In this document: piece after piece, positions 41,267-42,342 of the stretch
How the letters are laid out: each line of letters starts with the position of its first letter
How positions within the stretch are numbered: position 1 is the first letter of the stretch
NCBI GenBank assembly: GCA_029572965.1
Contig: JAKPQD010000126.1
Span: forward strand, 1-42,342
Direction: 5' to 3'
DNA: 42,342 nucleotides
Source of the DNA: Bacteroidota bacterium
GTDB lineage: Bacteria > Bacteroidota > Bacteroidia > Bacteroidales > DTGW01
Notes under the pieces: generated by a model
The model's database searches: none
What the model was told of the DNA's origin: nothing
Seen by the model: the letters and a program-made list of their open reading frames with translations, nothing else
Position numbers and translations under genes: made by a program

Positions 41267-42342
41267 TATTGTTGAATATACCATATATATCATCCTGTTT
41301 TTTTTTGTTGCAACCAATTCATTACGGGCTCAGGATGTTGAGTTGTATAGGGTTACATTTAAAGATAAAGCAGGACAGGCGTATTTATTAGACTCTCCCA
41401 ATTTATTCCTTTCAAATAAAGCATTGCAGCGAAGGGCCAAAAATAATGTAAAAGTGGATGAAACTGATTTACCAATTAAGCCCGCTTATATAGACAGTCT
41501 TACCTCAAAAGGGATTAAAATCGTCAACAAATCAAAGTGGTTTAATTGTGTAACGGTTGACCTGGGCAAAAATAATATATCTGAAGTAGAAAAAATATCT
41601 TGTGTTTTAGAGGCCCGGATTATTCGAAAGAAATCTACTTTTACAAGTAAAAGATATTGGAAGAAACTTGAAGATGCGGCCGATTATACTGAGATAAGCT
41701 TTGCACAGGTTGCTTTGGTTAATGGATTTAGCCTGCATAAGCTTGGATATAAAGGCAAAGGCATTAGCATTGCTGTTATGGATGCAGGCTTTGGTAACGC
41801 CGATGTTTATGAGAGCCTTACAAATGTACGAAATGATGGCCGTATTGCTGATGTAGCAGATTTTGTTTATCCCCGGAAAAATATCTATAAATGTAATACA
41901 CATGGGGCAATGGTTTTGAGTATTATGGCTGGTGAAAAAGACGGTATTTTGTATGGTACAGCTCCCGAAGCAACTTATTATCTTTTCAGGACAGAGGATG
42001 CAGAGAGCGAGTGGCCTTGCGAAGAAGACAACTGGGTTGCGGCTGCTGAATATGCTGATAGTGCCGGGGTTGACGTAATTAACACTTCGTTGGGATACAC
42101 CACTTTTGATGATACGGGGTTTGATTATTCTTATAATGATTTAAATGGCAAGGTTTCAAGGATATCTCAAGGGGCAACCATGTCTGCTTCAAAGGGTATC
42201 ATTGTGGTTGCCAGTGCCGGCAATGAAGGAAATAATGCATGGAAATACATCGGGGTCCCTGCCGATGCTGAAAAGGTAATTACAGTGGGAGCTGTAGATA
42301 GCACCGGTGTTAGAGCTGTTTTTTCATCTGTCGGGCCAACGT
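41241..42342 (+). CDS. Subtilisin-family (S8) serine protease, 3' end outside the window
   Basis: The reading frame is open from the ATG at 41241 to the end of the window (367 codons). The N-terminus reads as a signal peptide (MKIIWCHDSIVEYTIYIILFF then VATNSLRAQ, with cleavage near residue 31). A pro-region follows (DKAGQAYLLDSPNLFLSNKAL, typical of Bacteroidota S8 proteases). Catalytic residues are D181 in AVMDAGFG and H221 in NTHGAMVLSIMAG; the oxyanion Asn is N328 in SAGNEGN. The catalytic Ser (GTS motif) lies beyond the window. It is likely exported; a C-terminal sorting domain cannot be seen. The start overlaps the previous gene by 26 bases and no other ATG precedes the signal region. 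Confidence 0.9.
   Translation, partial: MKIIWCHDSIVEYTIYIILFFFVATNSLRAQDVELYRVTFKDKAGQAYLLDSPNLFLSNKALQRRAKNNVKVDETDLPIKPAYIDSLTSKGIKIVNKSKWFNCVTVDLGKNNISEVEKISCVLEARIIRKKSTFTSKRYWKKLEDAADYTEISFAQVALVNGFSLHKLGYKGKGISIAVMDAGFGNADVYESLTNVRNDGRIADVADFVYPRKNIYKCNTHGAMVLSIMAGEKDGILYGTAPEATYYLFRTEDAESEWPCEEDNWVAAAEYADSAGVDVINTSLGYTTFDDTGFDYSYNDLNGKVSRISQGATMSASKGIIVVASAGNEGNNAWKYIGVPADAEKVITVGAVDSTGVRAVFSSVGPT

Overview
The window is a chromosomal segment from a low-GC member of the Bacteroidota. The exact lineage cannot be read from it, but a Bacteroidia-type organism fits best. Supporting signs are a type III glutamine synthetase, TAnnTTTG-type -7 promoter boxes (several with a TTTG -33 box 17-21 bp upstream), no obvious Shine-Dalgarno sequences, a short Bacteroidota-type TonB, and lipoproteins with Bacteroidota signal sequences. 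No phage, insertion sequence, CRISPR array or rRNA is visible. The content is mostly housekeeping plus sensory and envelope genes.

Layout. 177-7362 holds tyrA (-), glnN (+), tRNA-Ser(CGA), mdh (-) and a minus-strand operon of a MerR regulator, a NIF3-family protein and a zinc-ribbon coiled-coil protein. 7674-15784 holds tonB (-), divergent from a complete SUF iron-sulfur operon: sufB, sufC, sufD, sufS, sufE, a DUF59/SufT-like gene and queG. Between sufB and sufC sits a frameshifted four-helix-bundle (23S rRNA intervening-sequence-type) gene, flanked on both sides by duplicated, mutually inverted 16-bp repeats. 15787-19447 is a minus-strand five-gene cluster: a repeat lipoprotein, a small YD-like secreted protein, a VTC polyphosphate-polymerase-domain protein, a DUF4956 membrane protein and a DUF2490 protein.

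19808-28453 holds a PAS-only protein (+). It also holds a tightly packed minus-strand operon of a five-PAS histidine kinase, a GT2 glycosyltransferase and a lone OppC-type permease. A HAD-like gene with a glutaminyl cyclase (-) and a YugP-type zinc peptidase (+) follow. tRNA-Val(TAC) is at 28579. 28926-36350 is a chemosensory block on the minus strand: NarL-type response regulator, then cheA, cheW, a short cheR, a metallo-beta-lactamase-fold gene and an MCP with repeated HAMP-like modules. 36584-42342 (+) holds a lipoprotein, a long-chain acyl-CoA synthetase, a PAS-like/LuxR regulator, a MORN-type lipoprotein and the 5' part of a subtilisin-family protease that runs off the window end.

How genes work together. 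The SUF genes form one Fe-S assembly line, and queG is an Fe-S client carried with it. The Che genes form one signalling array; no cheY or cheB is present, so output could pass to the adjacent LuxR-type regulator. The VTC/DUF4956/DUF2490 cluster looks like an envelope-spanning module of unknown role. The most unusual items are the repeat-flanked broken cassette inside suf, the MBL-containing chemosensory operon without cheB/cheY, and the VTC cluster.
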